Source: Gordonia polyisoprenivorans NBRC 16320 = JCM 10675 (lineage in GTDB: Bacteria > Actinomycetota > Actinomycetes > Mycobacteriales > Mycobacteriaceae). Taken from it: a stretch of 64,000 bases of DNA. Below, piece after piece: positions 46,037 through 56,433 of this stretch. Each line of letters opens with the position of its first letter. The first letter of the stretch is position 1. The translations under genes and the position numbers were made by a program. Under the pieces are notes generated by a model, which was not told the origin of the DNA, did no database searches, and saw only the letters and a list, made by a program, of their open reading frames with translations. The DNA lies in NCBI RefSeq assembly GCF_000241325.1, contig NZ_BAEI01000001.1, forward strand, positions 1 to 64,000. The letters run 5' to 3'.

Positions 46037-49000
46037 CCGATCTCGATGAGCAGGTCCCCGGGCGCCACGGAGGTGACCGACCCGACGGCCACGCGGGTGA
46101 CCTTGCCACCGACGGGCGCGGTGATGGTGGCCTCCATCTTCATGGCCTCGATGGTGCCGATCGCCGCACCGGCGGCCACCTCGTCGCCGACCTCCACCGA
46201 GATCGACACCACACCTGCGAACGGCGCCCCGACCGAACCCGGATTGGCCCGGTCGGCCTTCTCGGCAGCCTCCACCGCGGAGTCGATCGAACGGTCTCGC
46301 ACCGCGATCGGGCGGAGCTGGCCGTTGATCACACACATCACGGTCCGCATGCCGCGCTCGTCGGCGTCGCTGATCGCCTCGAGGCCGATGAGCAGCACCA
46401 CACCGGGTTCGAGTTCGACGTGGTGTTCTTCGCCGTACCGCAACCCGTAGAAGAACTGGTTCGCCGAGAGCCGTGAGGTGTCGCCGTAGGCCTCCTGGTG
46501 TTCGGTGAACTCCTTGGTGGGGCCGGGGAACAGCAAGCGGTTCAACGTTTCCTGCCGTGTCCGCCCCGCGACGTCGAGCGCCGCGGAGTCCTCGGCGGCG
46601 AGTTCGACCACCGGCTCGGCGGGGCGGCGACCCTCGAGTGCCTTGGTGCGCAACGGTTCCGGCCATCCACCGGGCGGGTCGCCCAACTCGCCGCGCAAGA
46701 ACCCGATCACCGAATCCGGAATGTCGTAGGCGGCCGGATCGTTCGCGAAGTCACGCGGTTCGATGCCCTGGCCGACCAGCGCCAAGGCGAGGTCACCGAC
46801 CACCTTCGAGGACGGCGTCACCTTCACCAGACGGCCCAGCATCGCATCGGCCGACGCGTAGGCCTCCTCCACGGCCTCGAAGCGATTACCGAGACCGAGG
46901 GCGATCGCCTGCTGCCGCAGGTTGCTGAGCTGACCGCCCGGGATCTCATGCGAGTACACCCGCCCGGTGGGCCCGGGAATCCCGGACTCAAAGGGCGCGT
47001 AGACCTTTCGGATCGCCTCCCAGTAGGGCTCGAGGTCGCACACCGCCGCCAGATCCAGACCGGTGTCGTGCTCGGAATGCGCGAAGGCGGCGACGATCGC
47101 CGACAGCGGAGGCTGACTGGTCGTGCCCGCCAGCGCCGCCGATGCCCCGTCGACCGCGTCGGCACCGGCAGTGACCGCCGCCAGATAGGTGGCAAGCTGA
47201 CCACCCGGGGTGTCGTGGGTGTGCACGTGGATCGGCAGATCGAATTCGTTGCGCAGGGCGGTGATCAGCTTGGTCGCCGCGGGCGCACGCAGCAGGCCCG
47301 CCATGTCCTTGATGGCCAGGATGTGCGCTCCGGCGTCGACGATCTGCTCGGCCAGCCGCAGGTAGTAGTCCAGGGTGTAGAGGTCCTCGGCCGGGTTCGC
47401 CAGGTCACCGGTGTAGCTCATCGCCACCTCGGCGACCGCTGTGCCGGTCTCGCGGACCGCGTCGATCGCCGGGCGCATCTGCTCGATGTTGTTGAGCGCG
47501 TCGAAGATCCGGAAGATGTCCACGCCGGTGGCGGTGGCCTCGGCGACGAAGGCGGTGGTCACCTTCGTCGGATACGGGGTGTAGCCGACGGTGTTCGCGC
47601 CGCGCAGCAGCATCTGCAGGCAGATATTGGGCATCGCTTCGCGCAGCTGCGCCAACCGATCCCACGGATCTTCCTTCAGAAAGCGCAGCGCCACATCGTA
47701 GGTTGCGCCACCCCAGCACTCCACCGACAGCAGCTGCGGGGTCAGCGCCGCCACATACGGGGCCACGGTGATCAGCGCCGAGGTCCGCAACCGTGTCGCC
47801 AGCAGCGACTGGTGGGCGTCGCGGAAGGTCGTGTCGGTGACCCCGACGGCCGGCGAATCACGCAGTGCCCGGGCGAATCCCTCCGGGCCCAGCTCGGTCA
47901 GCCGCTGCTTGGAACCGGCAGGCGGCGCTCCGAGCACCGAACGCTCCACGGTGGGCAGCTTGTCCCGCGGGTACACCGTCGACGGCCGCTCACCGTGCGG
48001 CTTGTTGACGGTCACGTCGGCGAGGTACTCCAGGATGCGGGTACCGCGATCGGCCGATCCGCCGGTGGTCAGCAACCAGGGACGCTCGTCGATGAACGAC
48101 GTCGTCACCCGCCCGGCCCGGAAATCCGGGTCGTCGAGAACCGCCTGCAGGAACGGGATATTGGTGGCCACACCACGAATCCGGAACTCTGCCAATGCCC
48201 GTCGGGCCCGGCGCGCAGCGGTCGCGAAGTCCCGGCCGCGGCAGGTCAGTTTGACCAGCATGGAATCGAAGTGGCCGCTGACCTCACCGCCGAGGTTGGC
48301 TCCGCCGTCCAGGCGGATACCGGCACCACCGGGCGTGCGGTAGGCGGTGATCCGCCCGACATCGGGCCGGAAACCGGCGGCCGGGTCCTCGGTGGTGATC
48401 CGGCACTGCATCGCCGCGCCGTGCACGGTGATCGCGTCCTGCGTCAGACCGAGGTCGGCCAGCGATTCACCCGAGGCCACCCGCAGCTGCGCACCCACCA
48501 GGTCCACATCGGTGATCTCCTCGGTCACCGTGTGCTCCACCTGGATTCGCGGATTCATCTCGATGAAGACATGTCTGCCCTGCTCGTCGACGAGGAATTC
48601 GACCGTGCCCGCACACGAGTAGCCGATCTGCCGGGCGAAGGCGACCGCGTCGGCGCAGATCCGTTCGCGCAGCACCGGATCGAGATTGGGTGCCGGGGCC
48701 AGCTCCACCACCTTCTGATGACGCCGCTGCACACTGCAGTCCCGTTCGAACAGATGGATGACGTCGCCGTGGGTGTCGGCGAGGATCTGCACCTCGATAT
48801 GACGCGGATTGATGACGGCCTGCTCGAGGAACACCGTCGCGTCTCCGAAGGCCGCTTCCGCCTCGCGCGAGGCCGCCTCGATCGATTCCCGCAGAGTCGA
48901 CGGGTCGTCGACGCGCCGCATCCCGCGGCCACCGCCACCGGCCACCGCCTTGACGAACACCGGGAACTGCATCTGTTCCGAGGCCGTCACCAACTCGTCG

Positions 49001-49431
49001 ACATCCGACGACGGCTCCGAGGAGGACAGCACCGGAAGACCCGCGGCCCGTGCCGCCGCGATCGCCTGCGCCTTGTTGCCGGTCAGGTCGAGCACTTCGG
49101 CCCTGGGGCCGACGAAGGTGATGCCGGCCGCCGCGCATGCCCGCGCGAGACCGGCGTTCTCCGAAAGGAACCCGTAGCCGGGATACACCGCATCCGCGCC
49201 GCATCGCTGCGCCGCGCCCACCACCTCGTCGACCGAGAGATACGCGCGTACCGGATGCCCGGGGACGCCGATCTGGTAGGACTCGTCGGCCTTCAACCGA
49301 TGCAGGGAGTTGCGATCCTCGTAGGGGAAGATCGCGACCGTGCGGGCGCCGAGTTCGTACGCCGCACGAAACGCCCGGATCGCGATCTCACCGCGGTTGG
49401 CCACCAGAACCTTGTCGAACATGCTGCTCAT
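46033..49431 (-). CDS. pyc: Pyruvate carboxylase
   Basis: 1132 residues, full length for the family (M. tuberculosis 1127). Biotin carboxylase domain about 1-455 (KVLVANRGEIAIRAFRAAYE, GGGGRGMRRV), carboxyltransferase domain about 535-830 (VTDTTFRDAHQSLLATRLRT, THDTPGGQLATY), then the biotinyl domain with EAMKMEA (K1098). It replenishes oxaloacetate, which the methylcitrate synthase downstream consumes. ATG 49431 chosen; ATG 49422 (MFDKVL) is equally possible. BirA at 16.8-17.6 kb would biotinylate it. Confidence 0.97.
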   Translation of the reverse strand: MSSMFDKVLVANRGEIAIRAFRAAYELGARTVAIFPYEDRNSLHRLKADESYQIGVPGHPVRAYLSVDEVVGAAQRCGADAVYPGYGFLSENAGLARACAAAGITFVGPRAEVLDLTGNKAQAIAAARAAGLPVLSSSEPSSDVDELVTASEQMQFPVFVKAVAGGGGRGMRRVDDPSTLRESIEAASREAEAAFGDATVFLEQAVINPRHIEVQILADTHGDVIHLFERDCSVQRRHQKVVELAPAPNLDPVLRERICADAVAFARQIGYSCAGTVEFLVDEQGRHVFIEMNPRIQVEHTVTEEITDVDLVGAQLRVASGESLADLGLTQDAITVHGAAMQCRITTEDPAAGFRPDVGRITAYRTPGGAGIRLDGGANLGGEVSGHFDSMLVKLTCRGRDFATAARRARRALAEFRIRGVATNIPFLQAVLDDPDFRAGRVTTSFIDERPWLLTTGGSADRGTRILEYLADVTVNKPHGERPSTVYPRDKLPTVERSVLGAPPAGSKQRLTELGPEGFARALRDSPAVGVTDTTFRDAHQSLLATRLRTSALITVAPYVAALTPQLLSVECWGGATYDVALRFLKEDPWDRLAQLREAMPNICLQMLLRGANTVGYTPYPTKVTTAFVAEATATGVDIFRIFDALNNIEQMRPAIDAVRETGTAVAEVAMSYTGDLANPAEDLYTLDYYLRLAEQIVDAGAHILAIKDMAGLLRAPAATKLITALRNEFDLPIHVHTHDTPGGQLATYLAAVTAGADAVDGASAALAGTTSQPPLSAIVAAFAHSEHDTGLDLAAVCDLEPYWEAIRKVYAPFESGIPGPTGRVYSHEIPGGQLSNLRQQAIALGLGNRFEAVEEAYASADAMLGRLVKVTPSSKVVGDLALALVGQGIEPRDFANDPAAYDIPDSVIGFLRGELGDPPGGWPEPLRTKALEGRRPAEPVVELAAEDSAALDVAGRTRQETLNRLLFPGPTKEFTEHQEAYGDTSRLSANQFFYGLRYGEEHHVELEPGVVLLIGLEAISDADERGMRTVMCVINGQLRPIAVRDRSIDSAVEAAEKADRANPGSVGAPFAGVVSISVEVGDEVAAGAAIGTIEAMKMEATITAPVGGKVTRVAVGSVTSVAPGDLLIEIG

Positions 49432-49524
49432 CCGTTTCTGTCGTTGTCCCGCTACAAATGGACCCGATGCACATGCCCCCACGGTGACCTTATCCCGCGG
49501 AGCCCAGCAGCAGGGCAACCAGTC

Positions 49525-50766
49525 CTAAGCAATGAGAACGCGTTGCGGCGGTCCGTCGTAGGACGACAGCGGACGGATCAGGGCATTGGCCGCGGTCTGC
49601 TCGACGATGTGCGCCGTCCAGCCGGTGATCCGGCTCATCACGAAGATCGGTGTGAACGAAGCGATGTCGAAGCCCATCAGGTGATAGGCCGGTCCGGTCG
49701 GGAAGTCCAGATTGGGCTTGATGCCGGTGCGACTCGACATCTCGTCGGCGAGCTCGTGATAGATCGCGAGCCACCGGGTATCGCCGAGATGGTGCGAGAT
49801 CTCCTCGAGCGCAGCCTGCATCGTCGGCACGCGGGAATCACCATTCTTGTACACCCGATGGCCGAATCCCATGATTTTCTCTTTTCGAGACAGTTTGGCC
49901 TCCAACCATTCCCGTGCACGTTCGGGACGATCGATCTCGATCATGTCGTACATGACCGCCTCATTCGCCCCGCCGTGCAGCGATCCCTTGAGTGCTCCGA
50001 TCGCCGCGGTGACCGCGCTGTAGATGTCGGACTGCGTGGAGGTGACCACACGCGCGGCGAACGTGGAAGCATTGAAGCTGTGTTCGGCGTAGAGCACCAT
50101 CGACTTCTCGAATGCCCGGACGATCACGGGATCGGGCACCTCGCCGAAGCACATATTCAGGAAGTTCTCCGAATAGCCCAGTCCGTGATGCGGCGCAATC
50201 GGATCGAGGCCGCGGCGACGTCGCATGTCGGCGGCGACGATGGTCGGCAGGACCGCGAACATGCGTTGTGCCTTCTCGAGATTCGCCGACGGCGACGCGT
50301 TGTCCTCGTCGGGGTCCTCGGTGCCCAGGAAGCTGATCGCGGTGCGCACCACATCCATCGGATGGCAGTTCTCCGGAATGCGGGCCAGCACAGCCTGTGT
50401 CGAACGGTCGAGCCGACGGAGCGCTCGCTCCCGCTGGGTGAAGGCCGCCAGTTCGGCGTCGGTCGGCAACTCACCGTGCCAGAGCAGATAAGCGACCTGC
50501 TCGAACGAACAGTGCTGTGCGAGCTCCTGGACCGCGTAGCCACGGTAGGTCAGGGAATTGGTCTCGGGCACCACCTTCGAGATGGCGGTGGTGTCGACGA
50601 CGACGCCGGCGAGGCCCTTGTGGATCGTCGGGGCTGATCGATCGGGGGCGGACCGAGTCGAAGTGGACTGAGTGGACGTGGGCTGGGTGGACGTGGGCTG
50701 GGTGGACGTGGACTGGGGAGACGCGGACTGGGGAGACGCGGAAGCGGTCTTGCTGGTCGGGCTCAC
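49525..50766 (-). CDS. prpC: 2-methylcitrate synthase
   Basis: 413 residues of the citrate synthase family. Condenses propionyl-CoA with oxaloacetate. Active-site His regions are LKGSLHGGANEAVM and MGFGHRVYKNGDSR. The first 45 residues are a low-complexity Ser/Thr/Gln/Pro tract encoded by a 15-bp tandem repeat; the conserved core starts at IHKGLAGVVVD. The GTG start overlaps the prpB stop (GTGA). Last gene of prpD-prpB-prpC. Confidence 0.93.
   Translation of the reverse strand: MSPTSKTASASPQSASPQSTSTQPTSTQPTSTQSTSTRSAPDRSAPTIHKGLAGVVVDTTAISKVVPETNSLTYRGYAVQELAQHCSFEQVAYLLWHGELPTDAELAAFTQRERALRRLDRSTQAVLARIPENCHPMDVVRTAISFLGTEDPDEDNASPSANLEKAQRMFAVLPTIVAADMRRRRGLDPIAPHHGLGYSENFLNMCFGEVPDPVIVRAFEKSMVLYAEHSFNASTFAARVVTSTQSDIYSAVTAAIGALKGSLHGGANEAVMYDMIEIDRPERAREWLEAKLSRKEKIMGFGHRVYKNGDSRVPTMQAALEEISHHLGDTRWLAIYHELADEMSSRTGIKPNLDFPTGPAYHLMGFDIASFTPIFVMSRITGWTAHIVEQTAANALIRPLSSYDGPPQRVLIA
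50672..50742. repeat. 15-bp in-frame tandem repeat in the prpC N-terminus
   Basis: Three copies of a 15-bp unit (GTGGACGTGGGCTGG at 50672-50686 and 50687-50701, one-base variant at 50702-50716), then a related unit GGAGACGCGGACTGG at 50717-50731 and a partial copy. On the minus strand they encode STQPT-type and SPQSA-type pentapeptides. Same unit length as the rmlD repeat although the sequence differs. Confidence 0.9.
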
Positions 50767-51692
50767 GGCCGGGTTCCTTCCAAGGTGAAGTTGAACAGTT
50801 CGGAGTCGAAGGCGTTGTAGTCGGCGTAACGAAGCAACTCGTAGAGTCGGCTGCGATGTTGCATGTCGTCGAGCAGCCCGGATTGCGTTCCCGCGGAGTC
50901 GATCTCCCGCAGTCCGCGCTCGACTGCGCCCATCGCGATCCGCAAGGTGGTCACCGGGTAGATCACCGCGTTGTAGCCGACGTCGCGCAACTGCTCGGTG
51001 GTGAGCAACCGGGACTTGCCGAACTCGGTCATGTTCGCCAGCAGCGGCACGTCGACGGCGGCACGGAACTTCTCGAATTCAGCGAGATCGGTCAGCGCCT
51101 CGGTGAAGATCAGATCGGCGCCGGCGTCGGCGTAGGCCTTGGCCCGCTCGATCGCGGCATCGAGACCCTCGATGCCCGCGGCGTCGGTGCGGGCACAGAT
51201 GACGAAGTCGTCGTCGCGGCGCGCCGACACCGCTGCCCGCAGCCGGCGCAGCATCTCGCCGGTGGGCACCACGTCTTTGCCGTCGAGGTGACCGCACCGT
51301 TTGGGGTTGACCTGGTCCTCGAGATGGCACCCGGCCAGCCCGGCGTCCTCGAGCGTGGCGATGGTGCGGGCCGCGCTCATGGGCTCACCGAATCCGGTGT
51401 CGGCGTCGATCAGACTCGGCAGGTCGGTGGAACGCGCGATCTGCGCACCGCGCCCCGCGACCTCCGTCAGGGTGGTGAGTCCGATGTCGGGGAGACCGAG
51501 GTCCGCCGAGAGGACCGCCCCGGAGATGTAGATGCCCTCGAAGCCGATGTCGGCGATCAGTTTCGCCACCAGTGGCGAGAAGGCACCGGGCCAGCGCTGC
51601 AACTCGCCGGATGCCAGGGCGGCACGCAGGGCCTTGCGCTTGTCCCCCGCGCACGTGCGGGCCGAGAACAGTCCCGATGTCGACTCGCTCAT
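50763..51692 (-). CDS. prpB: 2-methylisocitrate lyase
   Basis: 309 residues. Cleaves 2-methylisocitrate to pyruvate and succinate. The isocitrate lyase superfamily signature KRCGH (131-135, catalytic C133) is present, with DADTGFGEP and ARTDAAG. Its ATG overlaps the prpD stop and its stop overlaps the prpC GTG, a fully coupled operon. M. tuberculosis uses isocitrate lyase for this step, so a dedicated PrpB is a difference. Confidence 0.95.
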   Translation of the reverse strand: MSESTSGLFSARTCAGDKRKALRAALASGELQRWPGAFSPLVAKLIADIGFEGIYISGAVLSADLGLPDIGLTTLTEVAGRGAQIARSTDLPSLIDADTGFGEPMSAARTIATLEDAGLAGCHLEDQVNPKRCGHLDGKDVVPTGEMLRRLRAAVSARRDDDFVICARTDAAGIEGLDAAIERAKAYADAGADLIFTEALTDLAEFEKFRAAVDVPLLANMTEFGKSRLLTTEQLRDVGYNAVIYPVTTLRIAMGAVERGLREIDSAGTQSGLLDDMQHRSRLYELLRYADYNAFDSELFNFTLEGTRP

Positions 51693-53203
51693 CAGAAGAT
51701 CCCCGAACCGATGGTCGGCGCCTTGTCCAGAACGGTCGGCTCGACGCGCACATTCAGCGCGCCGAGCTCGCCCGCCCCGAGGTCGCCGAGCCCGGCAGCA
51801 GCCACCAGGAATCGCTGCTGCTCCTCCGCGTCGACCACCCCCTGCGCCATCGCCGCGAACTTCGCCTCGTAGGCAGCTCGCGCGAACGGCGCAGCGCCGA
51901 GCGGGTGGGCGTCGGCGACCGCGAGTTCATCGGTGATCACCTCACCGTTGGTCAGAGTGATCACAGCCTTGGCGCCGAACGCCTTCTCGGCCGGATCGGT
52001 GGAATGGTATCGGCGAGTCCACTCGGGGTCCTCGACCGTGGAGATCTTGCGCCACAGCGCAACCGTGTCCGGGCGGGCGGCGCGTTCGGGAGCGTAGGAC
52101 GCCTCGTGATGCCACGTGCCGTCCTGCAATGCGACCGCGAAGATGTACATCACCGAGTGATCGAGGGTCTCCCGGCTGGCAGCCGGATCGAATTTCTGGG
52201 GATCCCCCGAGCCCGTACCGATCACGTAGTGCGTGTGATGGCTGGTGTGCAGGACGATCGACTCGATGTCGTCGAGGTTGCCGATGCGCTCACGCATACG
52301 CCGCGCCAGGTCGATCGGAGCCTGGCTCTGATATTCCGCGGAATGCTCCTTGGTGTAGCTGTCCAGAATGGCGCGCTTGGGTTCCCCCGGGCCGGGAAGC
52401 GGGATCCGGTAGGTCTTGTCGGGACCGCCCAGCAGCCACGCGATGACGCCGTCCTCTCCTTCCCAGATCGGCGCCGGTGCACCCTCGCCGCGCATCGCGC
52501 GGTCCACCGCCTCGATGGCGATCTTTCCGGCGTGTGCCGGTGCATACGCCTTCCAACTGGAGATCAGGCCCTTGCGGGACTGACGCGTCGCGGTGGTGAG
52601 ATGTAGTGCCTGTCCGATCGCCTGGTAGATCGTCTCCTCGTCGAGCTCGAGCATGGTCCCCAGACCTGCCGCGACGGACGGTCCGAGATGGGCGACGTGG
52701 TCGATCTTGTGCTCGTGCAAGCACATTCCGCGGACCAGGTCGATCTGGATCTCGTAGGCCGTGGCCAATCCTCGAATGAGATCGGCACCCGAGGCACCCA
52801 CGTGTTGGGCCACCGCGACCAGCGCCGGGATGTTGTCACCGGGATGCGAATACTCCGCGGCGAGGAAGGTGTCGTGGAAGTCGAGTTCGCGCACCGCCAC
52901 ACCATTGGCCCAGGCCGCCCACTCCGGCGAATACCGGCCGTCGACGCCGAAGACGGCCGCACCCGCGGCGCCTTCGGCAGGCGGGTGTGCCAACGCCTGT
53001 GCACGAGCACTGGTGACCGGGCGGCGGATCACCGAGGCGGCGCTGACCGCGGCATTGTCGATGATGCGGTTCACGACCATCTCCGCGGTCTCGGCGGGCA
53101 CCGCGACCGGGTCGGTGGCGACCTCGGCGATCTTCTGCGCGAGATGCTCGGCTTGCGGGAAGTCCTCGGAGCTGCGGTGGGTCCGCACGTCGTGATTGAT
53201 CAT
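51692..53203 (-). CDS. prpD: 2-methylcitrate dehydratase
   Basis: 503 residues of the MmgE/PrpD family. Dehydrates 2-methylcitrate in propionyl-CoA oxidation. Family blocks: [46 protein letters not shown], and a C-terminal [11 protein letters not shown] region. First gene of the prp operon, divergent from the regulator across 119 bases that should hold both promoters and regulator sites. Confidence 0.95.
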   Translation of the reverse strand: MINHDVRTHRSSEDFPQAEHLAQKIAEVATDPVAVPAETAEMVVNRIIDNAAVSAASVIRRPVTSARAQALAHPPAEGAAGAAVFGVDGRYSPEWAAWANGVAVRELDFHDTFLAAEYSHPGDNIPALVAVAQHVGASGADLIRGLATAYEIQIDLVRGMCLHEHKIDHVAHLGPSVAAGLGTMLELDEETIYQAIGQALHLTTATRQSRKGLISSWKAYAPAHAGKIAIEAVDRAMRGEGAPAPIWEGEDGVIAWLLGGPDKTYRIPLPGPGEPKRAILDSYTKEHSAEYQSQAPIDLARRMRERIGNLDDIESIVLHTSHHTHYVIGTGSGDPQKFDPAASRETLDHSVMYIFAVALQDGTWHHEASYAPERAARPDTVALWRKISTVEDPEWTRRYHSTDPAEKAFGAKAVITLTNGEVITDELAVADAHPLGAAPFARAAYEAKFAAMAQGVVDAEEQQRFLVAAAGLGDLGAGELGALNVRVEPTVLDKAPTIGSGIF

Positions 53204-53322
53204 GTTCGCACCGTACGCAGACGGGACAGGTACGCGAAAGACCTGGCAGATGTGTAATTAGGTGGATATCTCGGTGGGTTCTTGCGAATGTTGTGAACGC
53301 CACGGCGGGTACTGTGCCTGCC

Positions 53323-54747
53323 ATGGCGAAGATGTTCGTGGGCGCACGACTGCGCCGACTACGCGACGAGCGCGGCCTCTCGCAGGCCGCGCTGGCCCGG
53401 CGCATCGAGATATCGACGAGCTACGTGAACCAACTCGAGAACGACCAGCGCCCCATCACCGTGCCCGTCCTGCTCGCACTCACCCGCGAGTTCGAACTCG
53501 ACGCCGACTACTTCGCCACCGACACCGATGCGCGGCTCGTCGCCGACCTCGCCGAGGCGCTCGGCGCACACAGCGATTCCGCCGAGGTGACGCGAGCGGA
53601 GATCACCGAACTCGTCGGACGCATGCCCGCGGTCGGACGAACACTGGTGGCGCTGCACCGCAGACTCACCGCCGCGACAACCGAACTCGAAACCTACGGC
53701 GGCCGGATCACCGACCCGGGAATCGCGAACGAGCCCATGCCGTTCGAGGAGGTGCGCGACTTCTTCTACGACCGCAAGAACTACATCGGCGCACTCGACG
53801 AGGCCGCCGAGCGACTCTTCGACGACGAGGACCTGCACATCGGCGGGCTCGATCTGCAACTGGCGCAGGTGATGCGGCGGCGCTTCGACATCCGCGTGTC
53901 GATCACCCATGACGCCGACCCGCATTCGGCCGTCACGGTACCCAAACGCCGATTCGACGCGGGCGAGAAGGTGATTCATCTCGCCGGCCGCCTGAGCGCC
54001 GGGCAACGCGCATTCCAGCTCGCCACCCAGCTGGCGCTGCTGGATCAGGGCGCCACCATCGACGACATCCTCGCCGGCGCCGAGAACCTCAGTACTGCAA
54101 CGATTCCGGTCGCACGCATCGGTCTCGCCAACTACTTCGCCGGAGCGCTACTGCTGCCCTACGAGCGCTTCCGCTCCGCCGCGGAGAACGCCCGCTACGA
54201 CATCGAACTGCTGAGCCTGGGCTTCGAGGTCGGCTTCGAGACGATCTGTCATCGGCTCTCGACCCTGCAGCGCCCCGGCAGCCGCGGCATACCGTTCATC
54301 TTCGTCCGTACCGACCGGGCCGGAAACATCTCGAAACGGCAGTCGGCCACGGCGTTTCACTTCTCCCGCGTCGGCGGGAGCTGCCCGCTGTGGGTGGTGC
54401 ATGACGCCTTCGCCACGCCGGGGCGCATCGTGACCCAGGTGTCGCAGATGCCCGACGGCCGTTCGTACTTCTGGCTCGCCCGTACCACGGGCGACCATCA
54501 CGGCTTCCTCGCCCCGCGCACCGGCTTCTCGATCGGCCTGGGCTGCGACCTCGCCCACGCCGATCGACTGGTGTACTCGACCGGCGTCGATGTGACCGAC
54601 ACCCGGATGACCGTGCCGATCGGCGCGGGATGCAAGGTCTGCGACCGCCCGGCCTGCCCGCAGCGGGCCTTCCCACAGCTCGGCCGGGCCATCCACGTCG
54701 ATGCCACCATCGGCGACGCCGTCCCCTACCGCCCGGCGCCCATGTGA
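53323..54747 (+). CDS. prpR: PrpR/RamB-type regulator of propionate metabolism
   Basis: 474 residues. XRE helix-turn-helix (about 6-62, LRRLRDERGLSQAALARRIEISTSYVNQLE), an ImmA/IrrE-like segment without an HExxH, and the short-chain acyl-regulator domain ending in clustered cysteines (GCKVCDRPACPQRAFP). M. tuberculosis PrpR activates prpDC, senses acyl-CoA and binds an iron-sulfur cluster; those cysteines are candidates for cluster ligands. Divergent from prpDBC. TTGCGAA at 53282-53288 between the genes recalls RamB/PrpR TTTGCAAA-like sites. ATG 53323 chosen; ATG 53332 possible. Confidence 0.92.
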   Translation: MAKMFVGARLRRLRDERGLSQAALARRIEISTSYVNQLENDQRPITVPVLLALTREFELDADYFATDTDARLVADLAEALGAHSDSAEVTRAEITELVGRMPAVGRTLVALHRRLTAATTELETYGGRITDPGIANEPMPFEEVRDFFYDRKNYIGALDEAAERLFDDEDLHIGGLDLQLAQVMRRRFDIRVSITHDADPHSAVTVPKRRFDAGEKVIHLAGRLSAGQRAFQLATQLALLDQGATIDDILAGAENLSTATIPVARIGLANYFAGALLLPYERFRSAAENARYDIELLSLGFEVGFETICHRLSTLQRPGSRGIPFIFVRTDRAGNISKRQSATAFHFSRVGGSCPLWVVHDAFATPGRIVTQVSQMPDGRSYFWLARTTGDHHGFLAPRTGFSIGLGCDLAHADRLVYSTGVDVTDTRMTVPIGAGCKVCDRPACPQRAFPQLGRAIHVDATIGDAVPYRPAPM

Positions 54748-54811
54748 CTCCTCCGGCGATGCCACCGATCGCTCGCTCGGCGGCGTCGGATAGCGTGAGC
54801 GGCGGAGGTTG

Positions 54812-56416
54812 ATGCTGGTGTCGGCGACGAATCGCGCAGGGGGATACGAGTCAGGAAGATCTGGGTCAGCGGGTCCTGAGTCCGCGGGCCATCCGCAGAC
54901 CCACCCGCGCGCAGCCGTCGCGGTGCTGTGCGCGGCCGGGATCGTGGTGGCGTTGATGCAGACGATCATCGTGCCGCTGATCCCGCAATTGCCCGACCTC
55001 TTACACGCCGCGCCGTCGGACACCACCTGGGCGCTCACGATGACATTGCTGGCCGGGGCGGTCATCACCCCCATCGGCGGACGACTCGGTGACATGTACG
55101 GCAAGCGGCGGATGCTGCTCGCCAGCATGGGATGCGTTGCCGCCGGATCGATCCTGTGCGCACTGTCGAGTGCACTGCTGCCCTTCCTCATCGGACGCGG
55201 CCTGCAGGGACTCGGATTCGGCACCATCGCACTGGGTATCAGCGTGATGCGCGATATCGTGCCGGCCCGCCACCTCGGCTCCTCGGTCGGCACGATGAGC
55301 GCATCGTTGGGCATCGGCGGGGCGCTGGGACTGCCGGTGAGTGCGTTCATCGCCCAGAACATCGGGTGGCACGCTCTGTTCTGGTTGTGCGCCGGCGCCG
55401 CGGGCATGGCCGCGGTCGGGATAGCCCTGACCGTCCCGGAGAGTCGCGGCCGGGCCGGTGGCCGTTTCGATCTCCTCGGCGCCGTCGGTCTGGCGGCGAT
55501 GCTCGTGTGTCTGCTCCTTCCGCTCTCCAAGGGCGCGAGCTGGGGCTGGGCCTCGCCGACGACGCTCGGCGTGTTGATCACCTTCCTGATCGTCGCCGCC
55601 ACCTGGTGGCGCTGGGAGCGGCGCCGCAACACCCCGCTGATCGACCTGCGGGTCGCTCTCGACAGGCCGGTCCTGCTGACCAATACCGCGTCGGTGGCCA
55701 CCGGTTTCGCGTTCTACTCCATGCAGTTGATGCCCATCCAACTCCTCATGGCCCCAGCCGGCGCACCCATCGGTCTGGGCTTCGACATGCTGATGGCCAG
55801 CCTCGTCCTCGCCCCCAGCGGCATCCTCATGTTCGTGTTCTCCCATGTCAGCGCCTGGCTGACCGACCGCGCGGGCCCGCGGGTCTCGCTGGCCGTCGGC
55901 GGCCTGGTGATCGGCCTCGGCTACGTCGTGTTCCTCGTCCTGCTGCTCACCGGCGGATTCACGTGGTGGATCATGCTCATCGTCGCCTGCCTCACCGGAG
56001 CGGGCCTCGGCATCGCTTACTCGGCGATGCCCGCGCTGATCATGCGCGCGGTACCGGTCGCACAGACCGGCGAGGCCAACGGGGTCAACGCACTCATGCG
56101 TGTGGTCGGTACGTCCACCTCGGCCGCGGTGGTGGGCATGGTGCTGACCTGGTCGGCGGTGCAGATCTCGGTACCCGGTGGCGCGATCGTCGTCCCCGAC
56201 ACCAACGGCTACCTCATCGCGTCGATCGTCTCGCTGGTCGCCTGTGTCGTCGCCGCAGCGCTGGCGATGGCCATCCCCACATCGCGTCGACTCGAGATCG
56301 AAACGATCGACACGCTCGGTGGTCGCGATCCGTCGAGCCGTGATGACCCGGAAGGCACCATTGGCACCGATGAGACCGACCGTGCCCATGAGATCCGCGG
56401 CGAAATATCGCCGTAA
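54812..56416 (+). CDS. MFS drug/metabolite transporter (DHA2, 14 helices)
   Basis: 534 residues with about 14 helices. Major facilitator motifs: LGDMYGKRRMLLASM (loop 2-3) and GRGLQGLGFGTIALGISVMRDIVPARHLG (drug:H+ antiporter motif C region). Probably an efflux pump; substrate unknown. GGAGG lies close to the ATG at 54812; a GTG at 54818 has better spacing. It lies 65 bases after prpR and just before the purine deaminase gene, so it may export a purine or be unrelated. Confidence 0.87.
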   Translation: MLVSATNRAGGYESGRSGSAGPESAGHPQTHPRAAVAVLCAAGIVVALMQTIIVPLIPQLPDLLHAAPSDTTWALTMTLLAGAVITPIGGRLGDMYGKRRMLLASMGCVAAGSILCALSSALLPFLIGRGLQGLGFGTIALGISVMRDIVPARHLGSSVGTMSASLGIGGALGLPVSAFIAQNIGWHALFWLCAGAAGMAAVGIALTVPESRGRAGGRFDLLGAVGLAAMLVCLLLPLSKGASWGWASPTTLGVLITFLIVAATWWRWERRRNTPLIDLRVALDRPVLLTNTASVATGFAFYSMQLMPIQLLMAPAGAPIGLGFDMLMASLVLAPSGILMFVFSHVSAWLTDRAGPRVSLAVGGLVIGLGYVVFLVLLLTGGFTWWIMLIVACLTGAGLGIAYSAMPALIMRAVPVAQTGEANGVNALMRVVGTSTSAAVVGMVLTWSAVQISVPGGAIVVPDTNGYLIASIVSLVACVVAAALAMAIPTSRRLEIETIDTLGGRDPSSRDDPEGTIGTDETDRAHEIRGEISP

Positions 56417-56433
56417 CGGAATCGTCGTAGCGT

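Noticed and set aside
46498..50637. A 1379-codon open frame on the plus strand opposite pyc and prpC
   Set aside because: It is a shadow of high-GC codon bias: pyc and prpC on the minus strand have clear motifs and full family length, while this frame has only His/Arg/Gly-rich composition.
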